The notes under the pieces are model-generated. The model searched no databases. It saw only the letters and a program-made list of their open reading frames with translations, and was not told where the DNA came from. From Clostridium grantii DSM 8605 (lineage in GTDB: Bacteria; Bacillota; Clostridia; Clostridiales; Clostridiaceae), in NCBI RefSeq assembly GCF_900129965.1, contig NZ_FQXM01000015.1:33376-97375 (forward strand): a stretch of DNA of 64,000 nucleotides, given 5' to 3'. The translations under genes were made by a program, and so were the position numbers. The first letter of the stretch is position 1. The number at the start of each line of letters is the position of its first letter. Below are positions 6,610-15,224 of the stretch, piece by piece.

Positions 6610-8982
6610 GTGATTAAGAATTTATTGGGGAAAGAATTTTTGGTTTTTGACGGCGCTATGGGTACTATGCTTCAAAGTAGAGGATTGGGTATAGGCGAAA
6701 TGCCTGAATTATATAATATAGAAAATAGGGAAGTAATTTTAGAGATACATAAAAAATATATAGAAGCAGGAGCAGATATTATTTCTGCAAATACTTTTGG
6801 GGCAAATGATTTAAAGATTAAGAACACAAAGTATACTGTTGAGGAAATTATAAAAGCAGGTGTAGAAATTGCAAGAGAAGCAGCAGGAGAAAAATATGTG
6901 GCTTTAGATATTGGATCTACGGGAAAATTATTACAACCTTATGGGGAACTGAGTTTTGAAGATGCTTATGATTTATTTAAAACTCAAATTATAGCTGGAA
7001 AAGAAGCAGGTTGTGACCTGATTTTAATAGAAACAATGACAGATATTTATGAAGCTAAAGCAGCTATCTTAGCAGCAAAAGAAAACTCAGATCTTCCAGT
7101 TTTTTGTACTATGACCTTTGAGGAGAATGGAAGAACTTTAACAGGAACAGATCCTTTGACTATGGTTGTTATCTTAGAATCCTTAGGAGTAGATGCTATT
7201 GGTATTAACTGTTCATTAGGACCAAAAGAAATTGCGCCTTTTGTAAAAACTATTTTAGAATATGCTTCAGTGCCAGTAATGGTGCAACCTAATGCAGGTC
7301 TTCCTAAAATAGTAGAAAATATAGCTAGCTATGATGTTATGCCAGAAGAATTTGCTTTAGAAATGAAGAAAGTAGCAGAAATGGGCGTAGCTATTCTAGG
7401 TGGATGTTGTGGAACAAATGAAAACTATATTTTGGAGTTAAAAAAAGTTTTGAAAGAGGTAAAGTATAAAAAAACTAATCCCAAAAATTTTACTGCGGTA
7501 TCTTCTAATTCAAAAACTGTTATTTTAGATGAAGGTATAAAATTGATAGGAGAAAGAATTAATCCTACAGGTAAGAAAAGATTTAAAGAAGCGTTAAGAA
7601 ATAAAGATATTGGGTATATACTAGATGAAGCTATGGCTCAAAGAGATATGGGAGCAGATATTTTAGATGTAAATGTGGGACTTCCAGAAATAGATGAAAA
7701 AGCAACAATGATTGAGTGTATAAAAGAAATTAGTGTGGTAGTAAATAATCCATTACAAATAGATAGTTCAGATAAAAATGTTATTGAAGCAGCCGTGAGG
7801 ATTTATAATGGAAAACCTATAATTAATTCTGTGAATGGCAAAGATGAAGTTATGGAAGAAATATTTCCTATTGTTAAAAAGTATGGAACAGCAGTTATTG
7901 GGTTAACTTTAGATGAAAGAGGTATTCCTGAAACAGCTGAGGAAAGAGTTGAAATTGCTGAGAAAATAATTAATAAAGCCAAAGAATATGGTATTGAAAG
8001 AAAAAATATTATTATTGATTGTTTGGTCTTAACAGCTTCTGCGCAACAAAATCAAGTAATGGAGACATTAAAGGCTATTAGATTAATTAAAGAAAAATTT
8101 AATGTTAAAACTACTCTAGGTGTTAGTAATATTTCCTTTGGATTACCTGAGAGAGAATTATTAAATAAAACATTTTTAACCATGGCATTTACTATGGGAT
8201 TGGATGCACCTATTATTAATCCTAAGTCTGAGGAAATTATGAGCACAATAAAAGCTTATAAAGTTTTAAATAATGAAGATAAAGATTCTAAAGATTATAT
8301 ATTATATGCAAGCAAGAAGAATGAAGAGAAAAATGAAAATATTATTAAGGAAGTTGTAAAGCCTAAACATAGTTTAAAAGAAATAGTTATTAAAGGATTG
8401 AAAGAAGAAGCGTTCAAAGCAACAAAAGAACTTCTTATTACTGAAAATTCAATGGATATAATCAATAAACAGCTTATACCAGCACTGGATCATGTTGGAG
8501 AAGAGTTTGATAAAGGGACTTTATTTTTACCAAGTTTAATTCAATCTGCTGAAACTGTTAAAGTTGCCTTTAATATTATAAAAGAAGAACTTGAAGCAAA
8601 GGGAGAAGAAAAAGTTAATAAAGGCAAGGTTGTATTAGCTACTGTCAAAGGAGATATTCATGATATAGGTAAAAATATCGTGAAGGTGTTGTTGGAAAAT
8701 TATGGATTTGAGGTTATAGATTTAGGCAAGGATGTGCCACCACAAAAAATTGTAGATGCAATTAAAGAGCATAGTATAAAATTAGTTGGGTTAAGTGCAT
8801 TAATGACTACAACGGTTGTAAGTATGCAAAAAACAATAAAATTAATAAGAGAAAACAACTTACCTTGCAAAGTGCTTGTAGGGGGAGCGGTATTAAACCA
8901 AGAATATGCAGATATGATAGGTGCGGATTACTATGCAAAGGATGCTAGAGAAACGGTTAAAATAGCACAACAACTATTATAG
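6610..8982 (+). CDS. metH: MetH-type cobalamin-dependent methionine synthase lacking the activation domain
   Basis: This 790-residue protein transfers the methyl group of 5-methyl-THF to homocysteine via cobalamin. The domain order is homocysteine/zinc domain (Cys201 in GINCSLG, Cys266-Cys267 in GGCCGTN), pterin-binding domain from about residue 310 (LIGERINPTGKKRFKEAL), four-helix cap (about 600-660), and the B12 domain with GDIHDIGKNIV, where His684 is the cobalt ligand. The protein ends after the B12 domain. The C-terminal SAM-dependent reactivation domain of E. coli MetH is absent, as is usual in clostridia, where a separate activation protein is expected elsewhere. The GTG start follows AAAGGGGGATTAATT. 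It diverges from metF, which makes its folate substrate. Confidence 0.92.
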   Translation: MIKNLLGKEFLVFDGAMGTMLQSRGLGIGEMPELYNIENREVILEIHKKYIEAGADIISANTFGANDLKIKNTKYTVEEIIKAGVEIAREAAGEKYVALDIGSTGKLLQPYGELSFEDAYDLFKTQIIAGKEAGCDLILIETMTDIYEAKAAILAAKENSDLPVFCTMTFEENGRTLTGTDPLTMVVILESLGVDAIGINCSLGPKEIAPFVKTILEYASVPVMVQPNAGLPKIVENIASYDVMPEEFALEMKKVAEMGVAILGGCCGTNENYILELKKVLKEVKYKKTNPKNFTAVSSNSKTVILDEGIKLIGERINPTGKKRFKEALRNKDIGYILDEAMAQRDMGADILDVNVGLPEIDEKATMIECIKEISVVVNNPLQIDSSDKNVIEAAVRIYNGKPIINSVNGKDEVMEEIFPIVKKYGTAVIGLTLDERGIPETAEERVEIAEKIINKAKEYGIERKNIIIDCLVLTASAQQNQVMETLKAIRLIKEKFNVKTTLGVSNISFGLPERELLNKTFLTMAFTMGLDAPIINPKSEEIMSTIKAYKVLNNEDKDSKDYILYASKKNEEKNENIIKEVVKPKHSLKEIVIKGLKEEAFKATKELLITENSMDIINKQLIPALDHVGEEFDKGTLFLPSLIQSAETVKVAFNIIKEELEAKGEEKVNKGKVVLATVKGDIHDIGKNIVKVLLENYGFEVIDLGKDVPPQKIVDAIKEHSIKLVGLSALMTTTVVSMQKTIKLIRENNLPCKVLVGGAVLNQEYADMIGADYYAKDARETVKIAQQLL

Positions 8983-9056
8983 TTTTGTGATATAATTAAA
9001 ATAGGTATTATTATAATTTTATTATATTTTAATTTAAATTCAAAGAGGAGATAGTT

Positions 9057-9929
9057 ATGAAGACAGTTATTTTAGTAGATTCAAGTAGCGATTTACCAAG
9101 AAACTTTATTGAAGATAATAACTTACCCCATGTAGGATTGATTTGCAATCTAGATCAAGAAAATCACATTGATGATTTTGGCAAAACTCTTACTTATAAG
9201 CATTTTTATAAGAGATTGAGGGAAGGTGCAATGCCTACTACATCTCAAGTGAACATTTTTACTTTTGAAGAAATTTTTAGAAAGCATGTTTTAAATAAAG
9301 AAGCAGTTATTTACTTAGCTTTTGATTCTGCAATAAGTGGTACATATAATAGTGCTGTTATAGCAAGACAACATATTTTAGAAGAAATTCCGGAAGCAGA
9401 TATTACTGTTATTGATACAAGATGTGCTAGTATAGGAGAAGGTTTAATAGTTTATAAAGCAAATGAAATGTTAAAGAATAATGCGTCAAAAGAAGAAATA
9501 GTTAATTGGGTGGAAGATAACAAATTTAACGTTAGGCACTTTTTTGTGGTTGAAGATTTACAACATTTAAGAAGAGGTGGTAGAGTTTCGGCAACAAAAG
9601 CTGCTGTAGGAACACTTTTAAATGTTAAACCAATGCTTCATGTAAATAAAGCAGGAGAGCTTATTAATATTGCAAGCATTAGGGGAAGAAAAAAAGCTAT
9701 TAAAGCTTTGGTTGAAAATTTTGATAAAAACATGAATGATAAATCTTTAGATGTGATTGGGATAAGTCATGGAGATTGTTTAGAAGATGCAGTATTTTTA
9801 CAAGGATTATTGGAAGAAAAATATGAATTTAAAGAAGTACTGATAAATCATGTGGGTCCAGTTATAGCATCACATACAGGGGCTGGAATGTTAGCACTTT
9901 GTTTTATTGGTAAAGAAAGAGAAGAATAA
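9057..9929 (+). CDS. DegV family fatty-acid-binding protein
   Basis: This 290-residue protein shows the DegV/FakB pattern. The start is VILVDSSSDLP, then TTSQVNI and SAISGTYNSA lie around the fatty acid carboxylate site, followed by VEDLQHLRRGGRVS and a late SHGDCLEDA plus IASHTGAGMLAL. FakB proteins bind a free fatty acid and present it to the kinase FakA for phospholipid synthesis. Many DegV paralogues have unassigned ligands. The ATG follows AGAGGAGATAGTT. A strong hairpin terminator lies directly downstream, so it is probably monocistronic. Confidence 0.9.
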   Translation: MKTVILVDSSSDLPRNFIEDNNLPHVGLICNLDQENHIDDFGKTLTYKHFYKRLREGAMPTTSQVNIFTFEEIFRKHVLNKEAVIYLAFDSAISGTYNSAVIARQHILEEIPEADITVIDTRCASIGEGLIVYKANEMLKNNASKEEIVNWVEDNKFNVRHFFVVEDLQHLRRGGRVSATKAAVGTLLNVKPMLHVNKAGELINIASIRGRKKAIKALVENFDKNMNDKSLDVIGISHGDCLEDAVFLQGLLEEKYEFKEVLINHVGPVIASHTGAGMLALCFIGKEREE

Positions 9930-9937
9930 TATATAAG

Positions 9938-9984
9938 TTTTCCCATATAAAAAAAGCTTTTTATATGGGAAAAAGCTTTTTTTG
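9938..9984 (+). terminator. Rho-independent terminator after the DegV gene
   Basis: A near-perfect palindrome around AGCT has outer arms TTTTCCCATATAAAA and TTTTATATGGGAAAA (about 9938-9974) and is followed by AGCTTTTTTTG. The stem could also act on the minus strand. Confidence 0.75.
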
Positions 9985-9987
9985 CAG

Positions 9988-10011
9988 AAAAAAAGCTGGT
10001 AAAAACCAGCT
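9988..10011 (-). terminator. Rho-independent terminator for the small minus-strand ORF
   Basis: On the minus strand AGCTGGT, loop TTTT, ACCAGCT is followed by seven T (9994-9988). It begins at the stop codon of the 42-codon ORF, which supports transcription of that ORF. Confidence 0.7.
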
Positions 10012-10138
10012 AAAAATTATAATTTAAATAAGAGAAACTTAGCATTAATATAAAAAAGAATATAGCTAGTGTTTTAAAAAGTGTTATTTTAAAAGAAAAT
10101 TCTTTTAAATCTTTTGTTAAAGATATTCGGTTAACCAA
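10010..10138 (-). CDS. Predicted 42-residue single-pass membrane protein, unknown function
   Basis: A short reading frame starts with TTG (10138-10136) eight bases after a strong GAGGGG ribosome binding site (10152-10147). It ends with TAG inside its own terminator hairpin. The peptide has a polar, basic N-terminal half (VNRISLTKDLKEFSFKITLF) followed by a hydrophobic segment (LAIFFFILMLSFSYL) and a short polar end, so it looks like a small inner-membrane protein. The ribosome binding site, reading frame and terminator are consistent with one another. I recognise no family. It lies between the DegV and protease genes, opposite in direction to DegV. Confidence 0.5.
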   Translation of the reverse strand: MVNRISLTKDLKEFSFKITLFKTLAIFFFILMLSFSYLNYNF

Positions 10139-10261
10139 TATATTCACCCCTCGAATATTAAATACTATTTATAAATTAATATTAGTATATTACTTTTTAG
10201 TCCTTTGTTTGTTACAAAGTAGTAACAAATAGTAAATGATTTAGAAATTATAGCAATTTTT

Positions 10262-11455
10262 TTAAGGAAGTAAGCTTTTGAAATCTATAATTCCTGACCC
10301 TTGAATAGATTTTGGTATGTTTAAAAACTTACAAGATAATTTTAATGAAGATATAATATCTTGAAAAGTCAAATCTTTATTATTTTCAAGTAAAAGTGCA
10401 CATACACCTGATATAAAAGCTGCTGATATAGAGGTTCCAGTATAAGATATATATGGCTGATTAAGAGGAGAAGGGTAAAGTTTTTTACCATTCCTTTCAG
10501 ATTTGTATGAGATATCGCTATTTAAAGAATATATATCTACACAAGATGAGCTTAAATCAGGTTTTTGTTGATTCTTATTTGAAGCTCCAGAAGAATATAT
10601 ATAAGCTTTTGGAGAATGAGTAGTATCTATCCCACCTACAGTTATACAACTTGCCAATGTGGCAATACCCGTCATAGAACTATCCATATTTCCATTATGA
10701 CCACTAGGAACTACACAAATTATATTTTTATTAACAGATTCTTTGAATAATTTATCAAACAAAGAAATAATAAATTTGTTATATTCAATTAATTCGAAAG
10801 GAAGACAAATAATACGTATATTAAATTTTTCGCTATCTAATAATATGTTTTCAATGGAGAAAAGTAGATCTGAAACAAAGCCCCTACCAATTCCATTAAA
10901 AGCTTTTATCATATAAATATTAGTGTTTTCTGCTATTCCTTTGTACATACCCTTGGAGCAATGGCCACTAGAAGATATAATCCCACTGACAAAGGTACCA
11001 TGGCCGTTATCATCGTAGGGATAAGTTATTCCATTAACAATATCTTTGAAACAAACTATTTTATTTCTAGGAGTGGTTAAATCTTTATGAGGATAAACAC
11101 CACTATCTACAATGCCAACTGTTATTCCTTTCCCAGAAAGTTTATAAGGAGTATCATAATAAATTCCGTTTGAACTAGATATACTACTACCACACAATAA
11201 AGCATGAGAATCAAAACTAATATAATCTATTTCAGGATATTCAATTAATCGTTCAATTAACTTCTTTTGAATAGATACACTAACACAGTTTAGTGAGGGT
11301 ATACATCTAATAATATTTACCTTAAAGGAGTTTAATTTTTGATAAAGTTTCTGAGGCATAGATTTACTATGGATAATAACTCTATAGTTTTTAAATTCAT
11401 CATTTTCTAACGCATTAATAAGATTTTGATCTAATTTCTTTTTTAAAGCTAACAT
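10262..11455 (-). CDS. S8 (subtilisin-like) serine peptidase without signal peptide
   Basis: This 397-residue protease carries the full S8 triad: Asp117 in VGIVDSGV, His152 in NGHGTFVSG, and Ser342 in GTSISAAF. Asn254 is a likely oxyanion residue. Residues about 20-85 look like an I9-type prodomain (YRVIIHSK, LNCVSVSI, EIDYISFD). No signal peptide or membrane helix is seen, so it may act inside the cell, like intracellular subtilisins, or in the mother cell or spore. The start ATG follows AGGAGGTTTTT on the minus strand. It probably stands alone. The substrate is unknown. Confidence 0.9.
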   Translation of the reverse strand: MLALKKKLDQNLINALENDEFKNYRVIIHSKSMPQKLYQKLNSFKVNIIRCIPSLNCVSVSIQKKLIERLIEYPEIDYISFDSHALLCGSSISSSNGIYYDTPYKLSGKGITVGIVDSGVYPHKDLTTPRNKIVCFKDIVNGITYPYDDNGHGTFVSGIISSSGHCSKGMYKGIAENTNIYMIKAFNGIGRGFVSDLLFSIENILLDSEKFNIRIICLPFELIEYNKFIISLFDKLFKESVNKNIICVVPSGHNGNMDSSMTGIATLASCITVGGIDTTHSPKAYIYSSGASNKNQQKPDLSSSCVDIYSLNSDISYKSERNGKKLYPSPLNQPYISYTGTSISAAFISGVCALLLENNKDLTFQDIISSLKLSCKFLNIPKSIQGSGIIDFKSLLP

Positions 11456-11531
11456 AAAAACCTCCTAAAGAACTTTATATAATATAATATAGTCTTTGTT
11501 AATTATTAATGTTAACTTTAAAAAAAAGAAA

Positions 11532-11963
11532 CTATCTTTTCCACTTAAAAATTATAATACCTAGTATCATTATTAATAGACCCATGATTTTTGTTGATCC
11601 AAAATACACTTTTTCAGACCCAAAAAGACCAAAAGCATCAATTACACCTGCAGCTAAAAGTTGTGAAACCAAAATAGTAGAAATAGAATAAGTTGGTCCT
11701 AAAGTTTCTATGCCACCCATAACCGTAAAAATTATAATTACACTTAAAGGACCACCTAAAAGGTAAAGTTTGTTGCTTGAACCAAGATTGCTTAAATTAC
11801 CTTTTCCTACAAATAACAAAATCAAACCTGTGATAAGAAAAGCTATTGCTTGAACTAAGAAATTGGTTTGCCATAAACCTATTTTTTCACTTAATCTAGT
11901 ATTAAATACACCTTGAAAACTCATAGAAATACCTGCTATAATAGATGAAATTAATCCAAACAT
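11532..11963 (-). CDS. DMT family transporter (DUF606/YdcZ-like), 143 residues
   Basis: This is a short hydrophobic protein with about five membrane helices (residues 1-20, 31-55, 67-90, 95-115, 122-140). The motif MSFQGVFNTRLSEKIG near the N-terminus and the late GPTYSISTILVSQLLAAGVIDAFG are typical of the YdcZ/DUF606 branch of the drug/metabolite transporter superfamily. These half-size proteins probably act as dimers, and the substrate is not known. An in-frame GTG 15 bases upstream lies inside the ribosome binding site (GTGGAGG), so the ATG at 11963 is used. Confidence 0.85.
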   Translation of the reverse strand: MFGLISSIIAGISMSFQGVFNTRLSEKIGLWQTNFLVQAIAFLITGLILLFVGKGNLSNLGSSNKLYLLGGPLSVIIIFTVMGGIETLGPTYSISTILVSQLLAAGVIDAFGLFGSEKVYFGSTKIMGLLIMILGIIIFKWKR

Positions 11964-12044
11964 AAAATCAACCTCCACAAATAGTTTAACCTAATTTTAA
12001 TAAACTATTTATGGAGGCTAGTAATATAATATTTAATGTGTTAA

Positions 12045-12542
12045 TTAAACTAAAGTTTTTACAGAATTTTGCTGCTTAAATAATTCTAAATTTTTCTGAA
12101 GATAAGCATTTTCAATCTCATCTTTTTTTAATCCTAGAGCAAAACCTAAAGACAGGTAATTTTCGAACAAAGTTTTGTAGTTGTCGATACTAGGACAAAC
12201 AACAAAATCGTTAATATCTATGTATAGGTTGATAAATTGAGAGGTTAAATCAGATTGTGAAATTTGAAAATCAAGGTTTATATCAGTGTATGTTTTATCA
12301 AGACCAATGCTTAGTATATAATGTACTCCATATACGAACTCTTCTAGTATAGTACCACGTTTGACGGTGGAGTCTTTAACCCAAAATTTATAGCATTGAG
12401 TTAATCTAGCTAATTCACTTATTTTAACTTGCAAACCTAATATTTTTTCTGGTAACAAAGATTTCTTTTCATCATTACAATTATCAGTGAAACTTTCATC
12501 TACACTTTTTTGCAAAATGAATAGATTCTGTAAATCCATCAC
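12045..12542 (-). CDS. Dimeric dUTP diphosphatase (dUTPase-2 / MazG-like fold)
   Basis: This 165-residue all-helical protein resembles the dimeric dUTPase family rather than trimeric Dut. A helix with KISELARLTQCYKFWV is followed by a basic stretch, then the metal-site helix EEFVYGVHYILSIGLD, and later helices NLYIDINDF and LSLGFALGLKKDEIENAYLQKN. The enzyme hydrolyses dUTP to dUMP and so limits uracil in DNA. The start is GTG immediately followed by ATG, after GAAGGGCGG, and either codon may be used. The gene is probably monocistronic. Confidence 0.8.
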   Translation of the reverse strand: MMDLQNLFILQKSVDESFTDNCNDEKKSLLPEKILGLQVKISELARLTQCYKFWVKDSTVKRGTILEEFVYGVHYILSIGLDKTYTDINLDFQISQSDLTSQFINLYIDINDFVVCPSIDNYKTLFENYLSLGFALGLKKDEIENAYLQKNLELFKQQNSVKTLV

Positions 12543-12629
12543 ATATTCCGCCCTTCATAGAAATTTGCTATTATTATATTTTATATTATTTTCATAAATA
12601 AAAAAAGAAACCACAACGTTTACAAAAAA

Positions 12630-12674
12630 AAAAAATAAAAAAAAGTGATTTTTTTTAAAAAACAATAAAATCAC
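12630..12674 (-). terminator. Terminator after the 2H-phosphoesterase-like gene
   Basis: On the minus strand GTGATTTT (12674-12667) pairs with AAAATCAC (12652-12645). A T run follows, extending past 12640. Confidence 0.6.
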
Positions 12675-12714
12675 CGTAAAAAAATAACATATTTTAATAA
12701 AAAACAGTATAAAA

Positions 12715-13257
12715 TTAATAATCTCTTAAAGGAAAAGATTTTATTAAGATATCCTTCTTGTTATTTATAGATTTTCTTAACTCCAATCTCTCGATTTTTG
12801 CAAATCCAAGATAAGGTAAATTATTTTTTATATTTATAGCACAAGATGGTTTCTCTTTAAACATTTTTCTAATATGATAATTTGAGCTAACTACTGGGAT
12901 TCCAAAATCACATTTATGATTATTTGAGTTGAAGCCATGAAGAGCTAATGTGTCTGATAAAGTCCTAGAAATTTTATTTATATATCCAGATTTATCAACT
13001 TTTAATCCTACAAGTTTAGAATAATCGTCTAAAAATAATTGAGGAGTTATCTGTACTTTGAATTTTTTATAGGGTGTTATAGATTCTTGGATTATTTTTG
13101 TGAATTCATCAATGTTAGCATCGTTAAAACTTTGAAGCGGAATACAAAAATCTGATTTTAATTTATAAACTCTATACTTTTTACAAAGGTCTCTTTGTAT
13201 TACATCAATAAATTCATTTGAATTTTGGTCAAATAAAGCCACTAATTGATATTTCAT
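12715..13257 (-). CDS. 2H phosphoesterase (LigT)-like protein lacking the HxT motifs
   Basis: This 180-residue protein follows the LigT / 2'-5' RNA ligase-like duplicated fold: YQLVALFD opening strand, an alpha helix, a strand, TPYKKFKVQITPQLFL, LVGLKV, a helix with LSDTLALHGF, then a second strand. At the two places where catalytic HxT/S motifs normally stand, it reads SDFCIPLQSF and CDFGIPVVSS, with no histidine in either. It may therefore bind a nucleotide without cleaving it, or the fold call may be wrong. An in-frame ATG 24 bases upstream is less likely than the ATG at 13257, which follows GTGGAGGAAATT. It has its own terminator. Confidence 0.55.
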   Translation of the reverse strand: MKYQLVALFDQNSNEFIDVIQRDLCKKYRVYKLKSDFCIPLQSFNDANIDEFTKIIQESITPYKKFKVQITPQLFLDDYSKLVGLKVDKSGYINKISRTLSDTLALHGFNSNNHKCDFGIPVVSSNYHIRKMFKEKPSCAINIKNNLPYLGFAKIERLELRKSINNKKDILIKSFPLRDY

Positions 13258-13436
13258 AATTTCCTCCACAGAATGGTTCATTATTTTAATAAGTATTAAG
13301 ATTCTATTATATCAATAGTTATTATACCACAAAATTTACATGTTTTGCACTGAATTAGTTTCTTCCCAAAATATGTTTAGAATAAAAATGTTTTTGTGTA
13401 GAATAATATTACTGTGTCAAACACTAGCAAGAAAAA

Positions 13437-13472
13437 AGACTGTGATTTATGAAAATATAAAAAACACAGTCT
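13437..13472 (+). repeat. Inverted repeat in the leader of the DUF1540 gene
   Basis: AGACTGTG (13437-13444) and CACAGTCT (13465-13472) form a perfect eight-pair stem with a 20-base AT-rich loop. It ends 27 bases before the DUF1540 start. It could be a leader hairpin, an operator or an upstream terminator. No strong T run follows. Confidence 0.5.
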
Positions 13473-13498
13473 AAATTTATTAATTAGGAGGTAATATT

Positions 13499-13657
13499 AT
13501 GGACCACAATAACAGTATTCATTGTAATGTAAGAGAGTGTAGAAATCATTGTGAGTCAGAGGATTATTGTACATTGAAGGAAATAAATGTTATTAAAAAT
13601 AGTGCAAAAGCTAAAACAGTTGAATGTACTGATTGTGCATCCTTTGAAACAAAATAA
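13499..13657 (+). CDS. DUF1540 domain-containing small Cys-rich protein (52 residues)
   Basis: The 52-residue protein carries the DUF1540 cysteine pattern: IHCNVRECRNHCES, then YCTLKEINV, and a final VECTDCASF. Such proteins bind metal by inference, often occur as tandem or single domains in spore formers, and have no assigned role. The start ATG follows TAGGAGGTAATATT, a very strong ribosome binding site. A hairpin terminator follows. The gene stands alone, with an eight-pair inverted repeat in its leader. Confidence 0.9.
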   Translation: MDHNNSIHCNVRECRNHCESEDYCTLKEINVIKNSAKAKTVECTDCASFETK

Positions 13658-13679
13658 TAAATCTTTATGCTGAAATGAT

Positions 13680-13727
13680 AAAAGCCCATTGCTGATTTTA
13701 AATAAATTGGTATGGGCTTTTATTTTT
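13680..13727 (+). terminator. Rho-independent terminator after the DUF1540 gene
   Basis: AAAAGCCCAT (13680-13689) pairs with ATGGGCTTTT (13712-13721), and T residues follow to 13727. Confidence 0.75.
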
Positions 13728-13862
13728 GAAATATTTACAAATATTTTTACATAAAATAGATAAAATTAGAAAAACTATAAATATAAAAGTATAGTAATTA
13801 ATATGGGATTTTAGTTAAAGTAAAAAATCACATAATAAAAACTCATATAATAAAATTAAGGG

Positions 13863-13890
13863 TTAACAATTAATTTTATTGTGGTATAAT
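13863..13890 (+). promoter_or_regulatory. Sigma-A promoter for murA
   Basis: TTAACA (13863-13868), a 16-base spacer and TATAAT (13885-13890), with TGG just before the -10, lie 57 bases upstream of the murA start. Confidence 0.65.
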
Positions 13891-13946
13891 AAAGGATGTG
13901 ATTATATGTGTAACAATAACACTATACAGTGAGGAAGGTAAAATAT

Positions 13947-15203
13947 ATGGAAAAATTGGTTATTGAAGGTGGGCACTGTTTAGAAGGTTCTGTAAATATT
14001 AGTGGAGCTAAAAATGCAGCGGTAGCAATTCTACCTGCATCAATAATGGCTAGTAAAGGTGTTTGTAACTTAGAAAACATTCCTGATATTAGTGATGTTA
14101 ATTGCATTTTAAGTATTATGAGAGATTTAGGAGCAACAGTTAAAAGAGATAATGATAGAGTGATAATAGATAATGAAACGATAAATACTACAGATGCTTG
14201 TAGTGAAGATGTAAGACAAATGAGAGCATCATATTATTTGATTGGAGCTTTACTTGGACGATTTAAAAAAGCAAGAGTTGAAATGCCAGGAGGATGTTCT
14301 ATTGGGGTTAGACCTATAGATCAACATATAAAAGGCTTTGAGGCCCTTGGTGCAAATGTAAGAATCGAACATGGAGCAGTTGTAGCAGAAGCTGAAAGAT
14401 TAATAGGGACAAATATTTATTTTGATGTAGTTAGCGTTGGAGCAACTATTAATGTTATGCTAGCTGCCACTCTAGCAGAAGGTAGAACTATCCTTGAAAA
14501 TGCAGCTAAAGAGCCGCATGTAGTGGATGTAGCAAATTTTCTGAATTCAATGGGTGCCAATATAAGAGGTGCAGGAACAGATGTTATAAAGATAAAAGGT
14601 GTGGAAGCGTTAAGTGGGTGTGATTATAGTGTTATTCCAGACCAAATAGAAGCAGGAACTTATATGATTGCTACTGCAGCTTGTGGTGGAAGAGTAACTA
14701 TAGAAAATATAATACCTAAGCACTTAGAATCTATCACAGCAAAACTTGAAGAAATGGGTGTTAAAGTTATTGAAGATGGAGATAGCATTACTGTTGAAAG
14801 TGATGGTAATCTTAAAGGTGTAAATGTTAAAACACTACCATACCCAGGTTTTCCTACAGATTTGCAACAACCAATGACAGTTTTATTATCTATAGCAGAA
14901 GGTATTAGTATAGTAAATGAAAGCATTTGGGAAAGTAGATTTAAACATGTAGACGAACTTAAAAAAATGGGTGCAAGCATAAAAGTAGAAAATACACTAG
15001 CTGTCATAGAAGGAGTCAAAAAACTTGGTGGTGCAAAAGTAATAGCTACTGACTTAAGAGCAGGAGCAGCTATGATAGTAGCTGGACTTGTGGCAGATGG
15101 AGTTACTGAGATTACCCATCTTTATCATATTGATAGAGGATATCCTAATATTGAACTTAAATTTAATAGCTTAGGAGCTCGAATCAGAAGAGAAAAAAAT
15201 TAA
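13947..15203 (+). CDS. murA: MurA: UDP-N-acetylglucosamine 1-carboxyvinyltransferase
   Basis: This 418-residue enzyme adds enolpyruvate from PEP to UDP-GlcNAc, the first committed step of peptidoglycan synthesis. Lys22-Asn23 in GAKNAAVAILP and the active-site cysteine Cys117 in MPGGCSIGVRPIDQH are present, so the fosfomycin-sensitive Cys form is expected. An upstream in-frame GTG at 13929 has no good ribosome binding site; GAGGAAGG before the ATG at 13947 decides the start. Low-GC Gram-positives often have two MurA paralogues, and I cannot tell which one this is. The WalJ-like hydrolase follows 21 bases downstream and is probably co-transcribed. Confidence 0.95.
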   Translation: MEKLVIEGGHCLEGSVNISGAKNAAVAILPASIMASKGVCNLENIPDISDVNCILSIMRDLGATVKRDNDRVIIDNETINTTDACSEDVRQMRASYYLIGALLGRFKKARVEMPGGCSIGVRPIDQHIKGFEALGANVRIEHGAVVAEAERLIGTNIYFDVVSVGATINVMLAATLAEGRTILENAAKEPHVVDVANFLNSMGANIRGAGTDVIKIKGVEALSGCDYSVIPDQIEAGTYMIATAACGGRVTIENIIPKHLESITAKLEEMGVKVIEDGDSITVESDGNLKGVNVKTLPYPGFPTDLQQPMTVLLSIAEGISIVNESIWESRFKHVDELKKMGASIKVENTLAVIEGVKKLGGAKVIATDLRAGAAMIVAGLVADGVTEITHLYHIDRGYPNIELKFNSLGARIRREKN

Positions 15204-15224
15204 GTTTTAGATAGGAGAATAGCT

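Noticed and set aside
10141..10261. Intergenic stretch before the S8 peptidase end, with GTTACAAAGTAGTAAC palindrome
   Set aside because: A short AT-rich imperfect palindrome without T run or gene context; it may be chance or a weak terminator.
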